Shown: piece by piece, positions 13,331-26,142 of the stretch
How the letters are laid out: the number at the start of each line of letters is the position of its first letter
Position numbering within the stretch: position 1 is the stretch's first letter
Assembly (NCBI RefSeq): GCF_963576545.1
Contig: NC_083645.1
Coordinates: 3,434,001 to 3,498,000 of the forward strand
Origin: Limanda limanda
Lineage: Eukaryota; Chordata; Actinopteri; Pleuronectiformes; Pleuronectidae
Direction: 5' to 3'
DNA length: 64,000 nt
Notes under the pieces: generated by a model
Seen by the model: only the letters and a program-made list of their open reading frames with translations
What the model was told of the DNA's origin: nothing
The model's database searches: none
Position numbers and translations under genes: made by a program

Positions 13331-14128
13331 TGCGATGTTCCAAATTTGATTAAATGGCAAAAACCCCTGATGATGCTAAGACGCACAGGGAATTTATGAC
13401 ACAAGACACACGGAGCTTCTCTTTCCTGCTTCTCCTTCCTTTTCTCCATCCCTAACACATCAAGGTAACTCTTATCTCATCAGTACATGTTACTAACTTG
13501 ACCCCTTTTCCGGAGTTTCTGTGCCTTAGCGCCCGCGGATGCAGGGCCACAGCTGTGGCCGCACCATGGATTATGATTGTGGATCGCGTGTCGGAGGTCG
13601 CAATGGTGGATCCAGTTCGGTGGATTCTGTATCGTGCCAGCTGATCGTCGTTGTAATGGAGGATCCTTTGTCGCGTTGGCATCGGATGATGAGAGACCAC
13701 GACCGAGGCGGCAGCTGATAATGGATTCTAACTGGCGGCGGTGGACAATGACTGTGGATTACAGTGGATCTCATCCTGATGCTGGATCGTGGTCTTGCTG
13801 GCCAGAGACTGTGATTGCAGCGGGACTGCCTGACACATAGTATTGAAAAATGTTTAGCCTCATGGATGCTGCTAAAAATCCTGATGATGTTTTCTTACAC
13901 CTGACATCTATTGCACTTCTGTCCGTCCTGAGAGAGGGATCCCTCACATGTGGCTCTCTCTGAGGTTTCTACATATATTTACCTGTGAAAAGGGTTTTTA
14001 GTAGTTTTTCCTTACTTTTGTTGAGGGTTAAGGACAGAGGATGTCACACAATGTTAAAGCCCCATGAGACGAATTGTTATTTGTGAATGTGGGCTATACA
14101 AATAAAACTTGATTGATTGATTGATTGA
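13331..14128 (+). repeat. LINE 3' UTR and TTGA tail
   Basis: This is the non-coding 3' end of the LINE. A conserved core at about 13860-14110 (it includes 'cacttctgtccgtcctg', 'gtagtttttccttac' and 'gttgagggttaaggacagag') is what the three truncated copies share. It ends in 'aataaaact' followed by four to five TTGA units. ORFs between 13452 and 13840 on both strands come from a degenerate 'gtggat' repeat-like tract and are not genes. The 3' end is the part recognised by the LINE reverse transcriptase in this group, which explains why it recurs. Confidence 0.8.
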
Positions 14129-15681
14129 CATGAATACTCAACCAATTATATAGAACATTAATTTAAATAAGACATTATAACTATTAGAGATCAAAGTTTA
14201 ATTTCCCCTGCTCCCTTTAAAATATTGTCTTGTAATCTCAACAAAGAGATCTCTTGAAATAAGAAGAAGATCTGAATGAAAACAGTGAAAATCATTAAAT
14301 ATAGATTAAACATTGCATTTTGAAATAAAAGTGATCCGTTTACATTCATCAATGCCCTTGAATCAATCCCACAAAGTACTGAGGGGAGATACTGAAGTAG
14401 GGTAGAGCCGATAATTAAACTATACAAACTTTGCTTGATATGTCAAATATGCACGTTGACATGTTACTAGAGTTTCCAACCAAAAGGTTCGGCATGACTG
14501 TCAGTACAAGGAAAACATTCCATTCATATTCAGGTAATGCATCATCTCATTAGGGCGTTTGACATCTTGTATCCCAAAAGTGCACAAGTGCAGCCTTTAA
14601 ATGTTATGTCCCAATTACCCTCTGTGCTGCTTTGTTTTTTTTTAAATTTCTGACATCACACGAGTCTTGATGTCGTTGACTTAATCCAGGCTGATGGAGC
14701 TGACCTTGAACCCAGGGAACGTCTGGATGCAGCATACAGATGCACTTGTGTAATCATAATTAGCTTTCTCCAGCATTTTTATTTCACTAGCCTTAATTAA
14801 ATCAGCGTCGTCTTCTGTTTGCTTCGAGAGCCACTCTGAGTCTGTACATACACTTATGAACTGTGGGTAACACTGTCGACGCATTAAGCCTTTTAGCAAG
14901 GAGTTTTCAGTCATCCATCTCACACACATCTGACAGAAGAGATATGATTCAGATTTCATGAATCACTGCTGTTCACACTGACTATGCTATAGTTCATTTG
15001 TCACTTGCTTTTAATGAGCGTTATACAACCTAGAACTTTATGGGTGAAACTACACTGCAGTGATTGTGTTTTGGGCTCAGAGTCCTGTCACAACACAGTT
15101 AACTACAGCTATAATGACGCCTAGTTAAAGTTCAACGGGGACAATCAATTACTTCGCATGTTGTTGTTTTTTCCTCTATGGAGGAAAGTCTTCTAGTTCC
15201 TACCGTTTTATTTTTTTCTATCACCTACACTTTCCCAAGCTGTCAAAATCCCTCAGTTAGTGCTTCACAGATACTAACCAACACTTTGTGTAAAAAGTTG
15301 TCTCATATGCAACATAAGCGTTTCAGATTTTACCCATTGGGGAAATTTCCATACAATGCAATCACTAATTCTCACAATGTAATTATCATACTGTTGTTTA
15401 GGTAAAATATTGTATACCATGGTTAACATCTTGAATTACTATGTTAGCATCTGACCATTTTCTGACTAGTAAATGTACAAATGAGGCTGATGTGAATTTC
15501 AAACAATGTGTCAGTTGCTAATGTTAGAGGAATAGACAGGTAATCACCATAGTCATGTGGATACTCTGTAACATGAAGATCTGAACACAATTTCAACGTT
15601 AATCCCTCGGGTAGATGTGAAGATATTTTACTGTGAAGTCTCTAGCACCTGAGGGAAAGTCATTCGGATTCATCCTCCAGT
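14129..15681. other. Unassigned non-coding sequence
   Basis: Nothing recognisable beyond short AT-rich ORFs. No repeat shared with the rest of the window was seen. Confidence 0.5.
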
Positions 15682-16356
15682 CAGTACGTTTACATGATGG
15701 CAGAAACCCGATTTCGGCCGAAATCGGGTTTCTCTATCCATGGGGGGTTAACTGCTCTATCTCAGGGTACATGGCACTGAGAAATCGGACTCTTGTCCGA
15801 AAGCATTTCATACCCCGCTACGATAGGTGGCGCTGTTTTCATTACAGCTAGTGGTGATCCAGCCATTTCCGCTTGACCTCGTCACCACTAGCAACACAAA
15901 AACAACAACAGCCTTCAACTCAGCATGCGAGAAAGATGACGAACGGAGAGCAAGGTGAAGCTACGTCCCTCTACATGATGTTGTGCATGTTTACTCTAGG
16001 AGTACTGCGAATGCGAACGGCGCATTTGATTAGAATGGTAATGGCGAGTGCCGGCCGGCACCGGGCAGCGACATTTTATCTACGTGTCGACTTCCGGGTC
16101 ACGACCAGGGAGGGAGGGGGGGGCAGGATCTCAAGCATGCGCAAAGACGTCTTCTCCAGTTGTTGTCTAGCTTCCAGAGTTACATGCGCGCGTTGTCCGA
16201 TATACAGCCAGATCCGATCTACTTATCTGGGGGTGGTTATCCGACTTCAGTCGGACACAAGAAATCTAGATTTGTGGAGTTACATGACATGGATCTTCGA
16301 TTGAAACCGGACAACGCCAGAAATCGGGTTTCAATCGGACACATGTAACCGCAGTG
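15682..16356. mobile_element. Non-autonomous DNA transposon (snapback MITE)
   Basis: The ends are inverted: 'cagtacgtttacatg' at 15682-15696 and 'catgtaaccgcagtg' at 16342-16356. Just inside each end lies 'gaaacccgatttc' or its complement (15703 onward and 16320-16332). The trinucleotide AGT flanks both sides (15679-15681 and 16357-16359), a possible 3-bp target duplication. At 15703-15732 there is a perfect 30-bp palindrome centred between 15717 and 15718. Further 'tcggac/gtccga' inverted pairs occur at 15786-15800 and 16239-16257. The frame at 15873-16304 has no transposase motif. A 3-bp duplication would suit a PIF/Harbinger-type element, but AGT is not the usual TWA, so the superfamily is left open. 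Confidence 0.7.
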
Positions 16357-19300
16357 AGTGATCATGGATGTCAGTATGAACTGTCATAACAATTAATTCA
16401 GAGACTGAATGAGAGTCTGGCATCCTCTCTGTAATGGTCTCACTGTTTTATGGTAATCACACTAGTCTCAAGAAATGAATGCCTATTATTTTGGAAACAA
16501 TTTAATGCAACACAATGTGTATATGTACGACATCCGCACAAAGAGCAGCAGGATGGAAGACAGGCAGTGGGAAATATCATCCAAGTGAACAACACTGTTC
16601 TGCTTTCTGTCTGTGTTGTTTTGTGGCTGTTATCTTCTTGTTGTTCTGTGGCTGTTATCTTCTTGTTGTTCTATAGAGACCAGCACTGCAATAGCCTCAC
16701 ATCTCTCACTCAACATCGTTGACTTTGAGTTATTGTGACCACTCATCCTCAACATAAACAGAGTTATAAAGGCCTACTTTGTCCCTTCTGCAGCTGTGTG
16801 ATAGACCACCACCAAATGTTACGCAAACATCAAAGTCAACCAGTGCAAGCCACCACAACTCCCCGAGAAACAATATTCAAAAAGCGTCTGGATTCAGTTC
16901 AAGGGAGAGAGCACAAGTCTCCTCCCAAATTTGTAACTTTATTTTATTACAGATCGTAGAGAGTAACTGGTTCGAATGGCTCTACAGAATCGCTTGTAAT
17001 TGCGCAATAGAAATGAAATGTGTTGACACTAACTGCCTTGCCACAGGATATTATTTTGATACTCAGCCAACAATTCAGAGAACTGTCCCACCCTATAGCC
17101 GGATGACATCACGCTCCTGTAAAGACAATACTGTTGTTACTAATAAAGTTGTTACAATAAGTATCACTAAAATATCTCTCTGCCATTTGTTGTGATTAAT
17201 GCACTACAGTTATAATACTTTAGATGTCTACTTTTGACGATCGATCCATCCTGCTGTACCACATACACAAAATTTCTCAGGCTGTTACTTCATTTACACA
17301 TATGAATAACATATGTATGTTGTTCATATGTCTCTAGCGTCCCAATCAATGACAGTGTTTTAAATAATGTCAACAGTTGAGAAGTTAACTTAGTTAACTG
17401 TGTAATGGATGCTGTATTATATATTTCTGTCTATGTGGTTGTTGTATATTTGTTGTTGCAATTGAATTAACATGTTTGTCTTTTTCTTACTTTGTCTGTT
17501 CTGTGTCATGTTCTCTCTTCACATTTATCGCCGGCCTGTATTGTGAGGAAGTTTTTATTTTATCAGCTGATATATTAGATTGCACGTTGTTCCAGGATCC
17601 TTTTACCACAGGACTGAAAGACCAGGTATTTTAAATGTGGACAGTGTGTTCCACTTTCCAACAATCTCATTTAGAAGAATATATGTTTTCATTTACTTAA
17701 GAAGAGCCAATCTGCTTTTAATGGAGACCACTTTACCCAATGCTGAAAGGCATTTGTTATTTTTTTGCATTTTGTGACAGAAATGTTGTTGAGGACGAGA
17801 GAGCTAAGGACATGGCAGCAGGGAGTCCAGCTTAAACGTCAAATCAAATACAATTGTGATCATAGTTAATCAGTATTCAAACCAAGATTGAAATCAAGGT
17901 TGAGAGTGTGCAGGGTCTGATACATGCTGAGAGGAACAAATACTACAATTAACAAACGAGAAGTCAAACTGTCAGTAACATCACTTACATCATTCCTAAC
18001 CTTACCAGCAATCATACATATAGAATATAGAATTGAGTAGTGTATGAAAAACTTGCCGATAGAGAAAGAAAAAACAATTGAATTGAGTTAAAAATGATCA
18101 GTTCAGGCCAGGTGGGCAGCAGATTAAAATACAGTAAAAAGGATTAGTATGTCCAATTTTAATCATTGAAGTTTAATCGAAGAGAACGACCCAGTGCTCA
18201 CCAAGCGACATATAAAGCTGCTCCTGAACACAGCGGCAAATCCTGCACTGCTGCCAAAAAGTCTGGGCGAGCTGATGAAAGGGTAATCCTTCGAGCAGAA
18301 CTCAATGAGAGGGCCAAGTTCCAGAGTCCTGTGCCAGGATTCAGTCAGGAAATGAAAGTCTAATTTCTCTGACATGACAAAATCATTTAGCAGAAATGAC
18401 ATGCGATGGAGTGAGCAGTCAGTCGCGCCATTTTGAGAGGTGTAGAGAAGCAGCTGTCAGTACCAGAGTTCCAGGGCTCAACCCACAGAGGTGATGCAAA
18501 TAATGTCGGACATGAGAATGACCCTTGGCTAGGCCACAAACACAGACACATTGTGTACTGCTGTTTCAGACATTACTGGGGTCAAAGAAGGTCACTGGAG
18601 TCCTCTAAAAGAGTTTATTCCATTAGACAGCAACCAAAATAAGCCCCAGCATGTCCAGCCCGCCTAAAGAAATCTGTGAAACAATCATCTTTAATGCAGT
18701 GGGGACTGGAGTGGAATCTCCCATCATCGTTTACTTCAGTCTTTTTGGATTGGTTCTTTTTTTGTCGTGCGAACTCCCATTTCAAATCTGGTTTATTCTA
18801 TTGGGTGCCTCCAAGATTATTGTCCAGGATGTGAATGGAACAATCACAAAAATGGCATGGCCTCTCACACAGGTAGATTCCACTCAACAAGGTGCTGCAG
18901 TTTGTGTGAACCAGAACACCTCTGTCATTAACACATTTTAATGAGATTGCTTGATGAGTAAATAGGAATATGTCAATTATTATAATTATTATTATTATCA
19001 ATAGCGTTCATTGAATGTGTTACTGCTCTAATAAAGAGGAATTACTTATATTGAGGGGTTATTATGATACCTGGCAACCAAACATGGACTTTATAATTTA
19101 ACGGTGCTATATTACCCTAGTCATTAATTAAACAGTTATGTAGTATTGTGTAAGTCCTGGTAACAGAAAACCTATAAATGAGTTACTTACTTTTGGTGGA
19201 ATAGGCTGAGTTACTATAATTATGGCTGATTATTGCTATCCACTAATGTATGAACCTTTCCTAATGTTTTGGAACTTTTGAGAGATGTGTTACAACTATA

Positions 19301-22300
19301 AGGTTTTGGTATGAGAGCTAGCTTTCTAGCTCTTTTCAGCATTGCAGCTTTACTTTTGTATTATGTATATTTATCTCCCATTTGATGCTTTGGGAAAACA
19401 GAAAGTAAAAACTGCCTTTTTTCGTGCTTTTTCATTTGTTAGAGGATTAGTTAAAACAAAAAAACAATCCAAACAGAATGTTTTATTGAACTGTAAATAC
19501 CCTACTTTTTACTTGTTTATTGGTTTTCAATCTAAGATAATGCTGTGGAAAAGTATAGGTCAAGGAAACATGAAGTCCACATCCTTTTTTATGTGCAGAG
19601 CCATCAGAGTGACTCCTTACGTCGGTCTGCTTGAGTCTCATTACTGTGTGAATGTCACATTGAGTTGTGGTGTTACAGCCATTAATTACATTAGATAAAC
19701 ATAGAACTCAAAAATGACATTTTAAAGCACGTATTCTGTCATCTCCAGTGAAATGCATTTCAAAACTATTTTCATCATGTCTGCGCCCTTAAGTAGCTCA
19801 TAGGGCTCTCCATCTCTAAAAGTCAGACTGGCCTTAATCTTATCATTTGTTTTTCTTTTTGAGTTTTTAGCAAAACAAGTTCACTTCTTCAGTTCACTTC
19901 ATTCTGGACCAGACTACCTTGTATTGGACTCTTGTCTATTGACTCTTGTCAGTGTGGTTTGGATATCACACTGTCACATTCAACAGATACAGCAGTAGTT
20001 CCTTTTCTCTCATACATCTAACAGAGTAGTTACTTGAGGCGACTTTTCTCTCCTTGGAAAGTGAAAAAAAAAAGTTTGCGTAAAAGTATATAAAACCAGA
20101 TATTAAAATATTCCATGATACAAGAAGGTCCCAGGCTCCTTTATGTGTTCCATGTCCCTGAAAAAAGTGAATGAAATAAAATTGGATGTCATTCACAGAA
20201 ATGAAACAAAACACCAGGACGAGGGAGTTTATAACCTTACCTTTAACTTACCTCTAGCCTATTGACGCCTTGATAAAGGGAGACACTAGGCTCAGATCAG
20301 AGAGCAGAAATCTCATTACACAACTAAACCGTATGTTTTAAAGTAAAATGGTAAAACTGATTCTGAGGGTTTAGTCTGCTTCTCTCAAACCAAAGGTCAC
20401 AAATATTTTCGGCAGCTTTGTAAAGCTTGCGGTGGATTTTTTTGGACGTGATTTTGTTGTACTGAACCTCCCCCAGAGAGCAACATAACTGCCAGTAAAT
20501 ACAATGACATTTTGACTGGTCCTGTTGATATATTTCATATTTGCAATGCACAATTAGAACCAAGGTCAGCGATTGTTTCACAGACTGAAGAGAAAAACAA
20601 GACAAATGTCAAACTGAATCATATTGATGGGGAAATACGTTATATAATAACCAAGGGCAATGATGGAATTGACAGAGAAAAGCTGAAGGTGGAAATGGAA
20701 AAAATAAATTGATACATGAAAGATAAAATGCAAAGATTTAAGTAGACAATTTAAACATATATTTATTTTATCCGGACATTTTTCAGCCTTGATTTTTGTA
20801 TCCATTCATCTCTTTGTAAGCTGATATTGCCATTTATGAAAAAAAAAATCATATTAATAAAACTCAGCCATGCCTCGTTTTTCAACACAGTGCACATAAA
20901 ACAACATTAGTTACAGCCCTGGAATGAGTAAAGCAGACACAGGCAGCAGCTTTGAAAATATGATTAAATCAGATTAAGTTGTACGTTGATAATATCATTA
21001 TATGATGCTGGTTTCTCAAACTAGTCTGGACCGGCTCTTTCAGGTGTGTTAATGCAATGATTAGAAAAGCAGAAGATAAGATGTGTGCATGTACGGTCAC
21101 GGTTCTGGTTTTGTGCACAGGGCTCTAATCTCGAGGAGGAGACAGATAAGACAAAGTATATTAATCAAGTACTGTATGAAATGTACAATTTAAATTACTT
21201 TTTCACACTTTCACTTTATATGCCACTTTATTATCCCTCTTCACTACATCTCTGAGAGACATATTATAGCATTAAAAACAGGAGACATGCAGGCGGACCA
21301 CTGATATGCTACTATAGAGTGTAATTCCAGGGATGCTAAATGCAGAACATACAGTCAAGTTCCTTTTACTGCATGAACAGTGAGTTTGCCTGTATAGCGC
21401 AGATCATCCATTTTCTAGTTTGGATGGTCACAAAGTGAATAGAAAACCAATCTCAAGTGTTAAAGTATCAGTGTTAATCAGTATTAAATCCATGTTCTCT
21501 ATCAATGAGCTGTAGAGAACCACAGCTACAACACCAAAAAGCTCTAATTTTCTCTGTCGTTCATGTGAGACAGAAAATGCACAATTATTATTATTCATAA
21601 ATGTCTTTGTTTATAATAGAGACTCGACAGGATCGTTCATTTTTGTTGATGAGGGCGCCTCTGTGGAAAAAAGCGGTAGTGTCATCTAAACCTCAGTCTG
21701 ACCAGCATGTGCTTTTGTTTTGGAAGGAGTGAATAAAAGACACACAGCTGTTTGCAAAATGAATAGTGATTAGTCAATAATCTTGCAATCCAAAAATTAT
21801 ATTCTCTAGAGACAAGTCTGCTCCAACTTCCTTTCAATGTGCTACTCACTTTGAATGGAAGTGTAAACAAAGCTGGTTCATACATGCACTGAGCTTAGTC
21901 GTTCCTCCGTATTTTCTCCGGAGGAGGTTCATTTGTGAACGGGAATGTCGGAGTGGGAGGCTCTGCACTTTCTATGAACTTTCTCCTTCTGGCCTCCTAG
22001 TATAAAGTCTGTAGAAATTCAGCAGAAGACGATGTTTGAACACAGCAGGGGATTCCCAGCTGGACTCCCCGCTAGCTGGGATAATAATTCATGACTCAGA
22101 TTTCCTGGTTATATTAAAAGACAAATACAAAAACCTGCACACTATCAGACGGACCAACAATATCCAACTTTTTGGGGGCGTGAGTGTCATTAAAGTCAGT
22201 TGGTCAATCAGTAATTTTCAGTTTCACAACACTTTTACAACATTTACATTCACATAAACCTACACAATATGTCCTATGAAACATGAACACTATGAAACCA

Positions 22301-22593
22301 AACTGTACAAGACAATTAAACAACAATATCAATCACACAAAATATCAATGGACAGTGTGAAGAACCTGTGTCCTGGTGACATTATAGAAAAGTGGCAGGT
22401 GGGTGGATGTGCTGTGCTATCAACCAAATGGTATACATCACAAAGTAAAAATGTGATTGTCCCAATTTCTCAGATGAAAGACTGAGGAGTGGAACTGATC
22501 ATCTTTAACTGAGTCTTCAAATGTTTAAAACCAGTGCATTTTCCATCACTATTGACAAACACAATGCATTTAAGCCAAAAGGTAAGGAAAAGT
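16357..22593. other. Unassigned non-coding sequence with a 25-bp tandem duplication
   Basis: No gene is supported. A 25-bp unit beginning 'gtggctgttatcttcttg' is repeated exactly twice at 16623-16647 and 16648-16672. An AT-rich run lies at 18975-19000. The ORFs at 18163-18402, 18651-18941 and 20512-20712 were read and showed no recognised domain. Confidence 0.5.
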
Positions 22594-23328
<735 letters not shown>

Positions 23329-23756
23329 ATGCCTCCCCTATATCTCCAGTTGTTCTTGGCCTTTGATACCCTGAGAGCTAATGGTGTCATTCACTCAGCC
23401 CTGAAGTTTGACATCATAATGCTGTTAAATCACCATTTGCCGGACCCAATTGTCAACAAACCAGGTGAATCCAGCATGTCTGTGCAAGAAGATCAGCTGC
23501 TGGAGATAGCAAATGGAGCTTTGGTATCCGTCCTTCTCCGTCTTGCTGGTAACTTACCACGCAATCATTTATTTGAGGCAGCGTATTAAAAATTCGTTAC
23601 TTTCGTTAAATTTAAAAAAAATCTACTGATGTCACCAGTGGCCTTGCCAGAGGGACTCCGTAGTGAGGCTCCGTAGCCACACCTTAAAGGCCGGTCCGTG
23701 AAAATATTGTCTGACATCCAACCGGTACGAAGCGCAAAATAGGTTGGGGACCACTG
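23329..23756 (+). mobile_element. hAT-like transposon remnant with 3' end
   Basis: The right end reads 'aggttggggaccactg' at 23741-23756, whose complement begins CAGTGGTCCCCAACCT, a terminal sequence typical of hAT elements of the Charlie/ZBED5-like type. Inside, the plus frame 23329-23589 contains MSVQEDQLLEIANG, which resembles the 'QEDQLIEIANDGGLK' segment near the C-terminus of ZBED5/FAM200-like hAT transposases. The orientation agrees with the end. The N-terminal zinc finger and catalytic core are absent and no matching left end was seen, so this is a 5'-truncated or heavily decayed copy. The end is better supported than the coding match. Confidence 0.5.
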
Positions 23757-25705
23757 CACTACCCGCACCAGTCACTAATTAACCAAATATATCTTCATTT
23801 AAATGCAAAGATTGTTACATCCTGCCACTGACACATATCTAAACCAAACAGGGGATTTCATGTAGGATATCAGCTGATGTGGATCTTTATGTTTTCTCTC
23901 TCAGGTGGGAGTATGGTAGACATGTTGCCGGTTACTTCAATTGTATCAGATTCAATTGGAACAAAGTTTACCTCTAAAACTCAAAAAGTGATGAGTAGAT
24001 TATGAGTGCATTTTCATTTTTCTGAGAACTATCCTGAAACAAACTAGATTGGCACTCAGTAAAGTGCATACCTCCACCAAAGCCCAACTCTCCAGATGAA
24101 ACCTATAAATCAGCTCGTTATGGATTTTTATTTGGATCCACACCAAATTTCACACACTAGTAAATATATCTTCAATATGTCTGTTTTTACCCAGGGAAAT
24201 ATGTATAACACTGTTTCCTCATCTGCCCAGTCTCCTGGCCACACAATTTTAAATCATCACTGTGGACATAGTATTCTTCTTCCTTTCATTGTAGGTATTC
24301 TATCGCCACATTTTGAATGGAAATCCTTGCAGTTAAACTGTCTAACCAGCCCCATTGAGAGTAAGTACTAGCAAATTCTGATGATTTTAAATGGAAATCC
24401 TTGAGGCTGTGTACTCTATTTAATGTATTTGTGGTTTCAGCACCATGGACAGCACCACTATTTCAGCACTGAACAGCCACTGCAGGAAAAGGTGGATGTT
24501 TATAAGAAAGCAGCATCTTTAACACATAACTTTTACTTGTAATGGAACCGTATACATCCATTATTTCGTATACATCCATTATTTCTAAATGTTACATTAC
24601 TAAATGTAGACTCCTTCCACTGCACAGAGCCTCTATGAAGCCAGATTATGTGATATTCTGTGTCATTCTACCAGATAAAATCACAAGAAATTCAATACGC
24701 ATACTGAACTTTCTCATAAATTAAATTACGTTACATATCAATTTAGCTGATGCTTTTATCCATTAATAGATAGGAGGATCTGCCATGGTTTATAATTATT
24801 CTCAAATTGATTTCCGTATATATACATATATAACTAGTGGTAGTTGTAACTAGTTTTTCCTGCAAAATAATTAATAAAACAGGCACACAGAATAGAACAA
24901 TACAAATAATGTTATGAACATTCTGGAGCACAACAAAAGTGCTTTCTTCCTTGCTATATTATTAAAACTAATGGCAGCACGTTGTATATTAAATTTGTTC
25001 TATGTAAGGATTTTAGTAGCGTGATTCAGCAGTTACACTATTGTGGTCTTTATTTTAATGTAGCATTGCACCTGGAGTGCAGATTCACTTTTACAAAGAG
25101 ATGGAGGTCTGAAACTATGACTTTACCATTTAAAATTAGCAACATCTTAAAGATGTTCTTCTTTTAACTGGATCAACAACAAAGTAAATTTGATTGTTCT
25201 TCAGAATAGTTTATTCTATTTTGTCTTGTGTCTTCAATTGAAGTGCAATTTACTTTTGTTTCAAGCTTCGGTTTCAAAATGACAGACAAGGGACTGAAGA
25301 GTAATTAAAGTAACTGAAGTTGAACCTTGAGAACCTTGGATAAAAATGGCAGTTTATAAATAGGTCTACCATTTCTATGCACAAAGTGAGCAATCTTTAT
25401 AAGGATGGATTGCAATGTGTGTGTGTAAGAAGTTGAAGGTCCTGTAAATTGGGTTTAAGACTGAGATTGACAGTTATCAGCTGACTGGAAACATCTTAAC
25501 AGGTATGTGATGCAGTATGACATGGAGTAAACAGGAGGAAGATGATCAGAAGGAGAAATGCAAAGCCTGATATCCATTACACATCTGAAGACAAAGAATA
25601 CTGTCAAATTCTACGTTGCAGGAAGTGGATGACAGTTAATCAGGACATTAGAGTCGGAATGAAGAAAAACAAGCTGATTGTGTCCAAGAGGCAATTTAGA
25701 GTTCA
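23757..25705. other. Unassigned non-coding sequence with possible decayed repeat
   Basis: Around 24066-24160 the sequence reads 'cctccaccaaagcc' and later 'gatccacaccaaatttcac', phrases that recur in a common fish repeat, but I cannot set its limits. No gene is supported elsewhere in the interval. Confidence 0.4.
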
Positions 25706-25800
25706 GTGTCACCTAGACGAGAAGAGCCAGGGATCAAAGCATCAACCTTCTGCTTAGTGGATGACCCACTCTTCCTCCGGAGCCACAGCCACCTTCAAGA
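25706..25800 (+). repeat. Fragment of a dispersed repeat (family shared with 43637-43740)
   Basis: The block 'caaccttctgcttagtggat' followed by 'gacccactcttcctccggag' and 'ccacagccacc' parallels 43680-43740 ('aacctgctggctagtggacc', then 'accctctctacctcccgacc'). It is in the same orientation and non-coding. I recognise the type as a widespread teleost repeat without a firm family name. Confidence 0.5.
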
Positions 25801-25925
25801 ACATGGCAGTTATTTTCTTTGTCATGAAACACACTGTTTTCACACATAGACAAGTAAGATCAATTAGTCATTTAGAAGCTGGTAGTGGTTATCGTATATT
25901 CTGAGCAGCCGAGATGTCGATGATG

Positions 25926-26142
25926 TAAATGAAAAGGTGAAGTCATAAGGACATGCCTCGTGCTTAAAGACGAAAACTCATGTTCTATACTCATCTATTA
26001 ACAGGTCAGATATCATTCCCTAGGGGAAGAGAAATACATGGAGGAATTTCTGAGAATCTGAAGATTAGGGCCGCATGCTTAAACATGTGATTCTGGTTTA
26101 TACCCATGTTAAAATGATTCACTCTAGCGAATATACTACATG
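25926..26142 (+). repeat. Dispersed repeat, plus-strand member of an inverted pair
   Basis: This segment matches the reverse complement of about 33957-34197 with numerous point differences and small indels. Shared blocks include 'acatgcct', 'catgttctatactcat', 'attaacaggtca', 'catgcttaaacatgtgattc' and 'tagc(t)gaat'. No coding potential or terminal structure was seen, so the class is unknown. Confidence 0.75.

Larger units (their letters stand above)
9510..14128 (+). mobile_element. L2/CR1-type non-LTR retrotransposon, near full length
   Basis: The element has the layout of an L2-clade LINE: a GC-richer 5' leader (about 9510-9690), ORF1 with an esterase domain, ORF2 with endonuclease then reverse transcriptase, a 3' UTR (13331-14110), and a tail of tandem TTGA units at 14111-14128. 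The 3' UTR is matched by shorter copies at 32949-33222 (minus), 46525-46706 (minus) and 52400-52737 (plus), as expected for LINE copies truncated at their 5' ends. The 5' boundary is approximate and no target-site duplication was established. The copy is inactive: ORF1 has one in-frame stop, and ORF2 has a frameshift and an internal deletion. The clade is inferred from motif order and tail; Rex1/Babar or another CR1 relative remains possible. Confidence 0.9.

Noticed and set aside
13452..13840. Overlapping ORFs on both strands
   Set aside because: They lie in the LINE 3' UTR and have no domain.
15873..16304. 143-codon ORF inside the snapback MITE
   Set aside because: No transposase motif; the GC-rich interior gives long open frames by chance.
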